Part shown: in pieces, positions 62,181-64,000 of the stretch
Layout of the letters: each line of letters begins with the position of its first letter
Numbering within the stretch: position 1 is the stretch's first letter
Source: DT-111 sp965263225
GTDB taxonomy: Bacteria > Bacteroidota > Bacteroidia > Chitinophagales > Saprospiraceae
Length of the DNA: 64,000 bases
Assembly (NCBI GenBank): GCA_965263225.1
Contig: CBDHHG010000050.1
Span: 1-64,000 of the forward strand
Reading direction: 5' to 3'
The notes under the pieces: model-generated
The model's input: only the letters and a program-made list of their open reading frames with translations
What the model was told of the DNA's origin: nothing
The model's database searches: none
Program-made: the position numbers and the translations under genes

Positions 62181-64000
62181 ATGAAGAAATTTTTCCTAAC
62201 TGGATTAGTGCTATTCTCTTGTACGGTCTTTTTGCTGGCTCAGAACAAACCGGCCTTTACCAGCATGGACGTATTTGATTTGGAATGGGTTAATGACCCC
62301 CAAATTTCACCGGATGGTGAGTGGGTTGTGTATGGTCGTGGAGCCATGGATATTATGACGGATCGCCGTACTTCCCAACTTTGGTTGATTAAAACAGATG
62401 GCAGTTTTCACCAAAAACTGAGTCATTTGGATGTGCGGGAATCAAATGCCCGCTGGTCTCCGGATGGCAGCAAGGTTGCGTTTACTGCTTCTACCAGTCA
62501 GGGATCAGAGTTGTACATCTATTGGGTGGATACGCAGAAGGCAGCACGTGTTTCCCAACTTTCCGCTTCACCTAGTGGTCTAAGCTGGTCACCTGACGGG
62601 GAATGGATAGCCTTTTCTATGTTTGTCCCTGGGAAGGAACTTTCCCTCGTAAAGCCCCATAAAAAACCTGCTGGAGCGAAATGGGCTGCTGCCCCCAGAA
62701 TAACAACACGTCTAAAGCACGAGGCAGATGGCTCTGGAAAACTGAAGCCCGGTTTCTCTCATTACTTCATCATGCCAGCTAACGGCGGTAAGGCAAGGCA
62801 GATCACTTCAGGGGATTTCCACCACCGCGGTGCTCCGACCTGGACCAAGGATGGGAAGGGGCTGCTATTTTCGGGCAATCGAAATCCAGACTGGGAATAT
62901 GACTTCCGCAATTCAGAGATCTATCAGGTATCAGTGACTGATGGTATCTACAAACAGCTGACCGATCGAAAAGGACCGGACCGCGGATTAGCCCTATCTC
63001 CAGATGGAAAAACCATTGCTTATACCGGCTATGACGATAAGGTGCAGACCTATCAAATGAACCATATCTACCTAATGGACGCCGATGGTTCCAATAAGCG
63101 AATGATTAAAAATCCACTTGATCGCTCCGTCGGAAGTTTGAGTTGGTCGCCAAATGGCCAAGGACTTTACTTTACTTACGATGACAAAGGAAATACTAAG
63201 TTAGGGTATATGGATTTAGGAGGTAAGGCACGTAAAGTGGCAGATGATTTAGGAGGGACGGGCGTAGCCCGGCCGTATGGAGGTGGCTCTTACTCCCTGT
63301 CTGGCAAAGGAGATATTGCCTACAATCGGACGACGTCCTACCATCCTGGAGAATTGGCTGTTCAAGTCGTAGGAGGCAGGGGATACAAGATGCTGACAGA
63401 TTTAAATAGCGATATCTTGGGACAGCGAACCCTAGGAAAAGTAGAAGAGTTGTGGTGGAAATCGACTGTTGACCAACTGGATATTCAGGGATGGATCGTA
63501 TATCCTCCCGACTTCGATCCTAGTAAAAAGTATCCATTACTAATAGAGAATCATGGTGGCCCTATATCCAATTATGGGGATCGTTTTTCTCCTGAGATGC
63601 AGTTGTATGCAACTGCCGGTTTCGTAGTACTGTATCCGAATCCAAGAGGTAGTACAAGTTATGGTGAAGCATTTGGAAATTTGCTCTATCACAACTATCC
63701 TGGAGATGATTACCACGATGTGATGGATGGAGTTGATGCTATGTTGAAGAAAAACTATATTTCGGAAGATAGCCTTTTTGTCACAGGGGGTAGTGCTGGA
63801 GGAATTATGAGTGCTTGGATGATCGGCAAGAACAATCGCTTTCGCGCGGCTGCGGTCATCAAACCCGTGATGAACTGGATCAGTAAAACCTTGACGGCGG
63901 ATAATTACTATGGTTATGCCTATTCCCGTTATCCTGGTCAACCCTGGGAAAATATGGAAGCCTATTGGAAGTTTTCACCCATTTCGTTGGTGGGTAATAT
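62181..64000 (+). CDS. S9-family prolyl oligopeptidase-like peptidase, cut by window edge
   Basis: A frame open from ATG 62181 to the window end (606 codons so far). A Sec signal (about 1-20, ending FLLAQ) is followed by a WD-like beta-propeller with repeated WSPDG / LSPDG / WSPNG blocks, and then the alpha/beta hydrolase domain with FVVLYPNPRGSTSYG and the catalytic Ser in FVTGGSAGG. The family cleaves peptides or acyl-amino acids in the periplasm. The His-containing end is outside the window. It follows the sulfatase by 60 bp. Confidence 0.92.
   Translation, partial: MKKFFLTGLVLFSCTVFLLAQNKPAFTSMDVFDLEWVNDPQISPDGEWVVYGRGAMDIMTDRRTSQLWLIKTDGSFHQKLSHLDVRESNARWSPDGSKVAFTASTSQGSELYIYWVDTQKAARVSQLSASPSGLSWSPDGEWIAFSMFVPGKELSLVKPHKKPAGAKWAAAPRITTRLKHEADGSGKLKPGFSHYFIMPANGGKARQITSGDFHHRGAPTWTKDGKGLLFSGNRNPDWEYDFRNSEIYQVSVTDGIYKQLTDRKGPDRGLALSPDGKTIAYTGYDDKVQTYQMNHIYLMDADGSNKRMIKNPLDRSVGSLSWSPNGQGLYFTYDDKGNTKLGYMDLGGKARKVADDLGGTGVARPYGGGSYSLSGKGDIAYNRTTSYHPGELAVQVVGGRGYKMLTDLNSDILGQRTLGKVEELWWKSTVDQLDIQGWIVYPPDFDPSKKYPLLIENHGGPISNYGDRFSPEMQLYATAGFVVLYPNPRGSTSYGEAFGNLLYHNYPGDDYHDVMDGVDAMLKKNYISEDSLFVTGGSAGGIMSAWMIGKNNRFRAAAVIKPVMNWISKTLTADNYYGYAYSRYPGQPWENMEAYWKFSPISLVGN

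Noticed and set aside
50557..64000. Second copy of the tmRNA 3' end as right attachment site
   Set aside because: By eye no copy of the T arm and acceptor sequence was found up to the window end.

Overview
The window looks like a piece of a Bacteroidota chromosome, most plausibly a Saprospiria/Lewinella-like marine heterotroph. This is inferred from gene content: several lipoprotein sulfatases, a DUF5916 outer-membrane protein, DUF2652, an AGMO-like hydroxylase, PQQ dehydrogenase, a TAT-exported Gfo/Idh oxidoreductase, an S9 peptidase, a 9-residue tmRNA tag ending in FAMAA, and few Shine-Dalgarno sequences. No ribosomal or other phylogenetic marker is present, so placement below phylum is a guess.

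Layout. 1-25.3 kb is chromosomal: a frameshift-riddled sulfatase and amidohydrolase (1-2.6 kb), an acetyltransferase, a TPR protein, a frameshifted PQQ dehydrogenase-cytochrome c, a hydroxylase/beta-helix pair, a DUF2652/DUF5916 pair, an unusual Rieske-ThDP fusion enzyme, a serine hydrolase, a two-component system with a frameshifted kinase, a Cys-rich secreted protein, a three-gene operon of unknown function, a sulfatase, purC and a LOR/SDH-type dehydrogenase. tmRNA (25520-25896) is the probable attachment site of a prophage-like element whose tyrosine integrase (26003-27076) follows directly.

The element (about 25.9-50.6 kb) is almost entirely minus strand. The head module runs from holin (49842) through ClpP-like protease-scaffold, capsid and small terminase to large terminase (39982). 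The tail-tip/fibre module runs from 35447 to 28486. No portal, tape measure, tail tube, endolysin, repressor or replication gene was recognised. Exactly where a portal would be expected, downstream of the large terminase, lies a divergently oriented AT-rich cargo island (35.5-39.8 kb): an EAD-TerB-DnaJ protein interrupted at its 3' end by an IS4-like element, an XRE-MNT/HEPN toxin-antitoxin pair, a methyltransferase, and imperfect palindromes with outer AAC...GTT after each unit, reminiscent of integron attC sites. A second AT-rich insertion (47.6-48.6 kb) carries a membrane protein and a lipoprotein. Upstream of the late operon is a dense cluster of TGGACT/AGTCCA hexamers (49976-50166) next to an AT-rich tract.

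The right end of the element is marked by an IS3-family element without target duplication and then a 162-bp palindromic MITE-like repeat; no second att site was seen. 52.3-64 kb returns to chromosome: alpha/beta hydrolase, SRPBCC protein, AraC regulator, an I9-like inhibitor, an intact IS256-family element with 8-bp target duplication, an EAD-like protein, then an oxidoreductase, a sulfatase and a truncated-by-window S9 peptidase. The sulfatase (60.5 kb) is a close paralogue of the one at 21.2 kb.

The best candidates for something undescribed are the cassette-like cargo island with the EAD-TerB-DnaJ protein, the hexamer cluster upstream of the late operon, the phage-type fibre protein carrying a Sec signal peptide, the Rieske-ThDP fusion, and the unknown three-gene operon at 18.3-20.9 kb.
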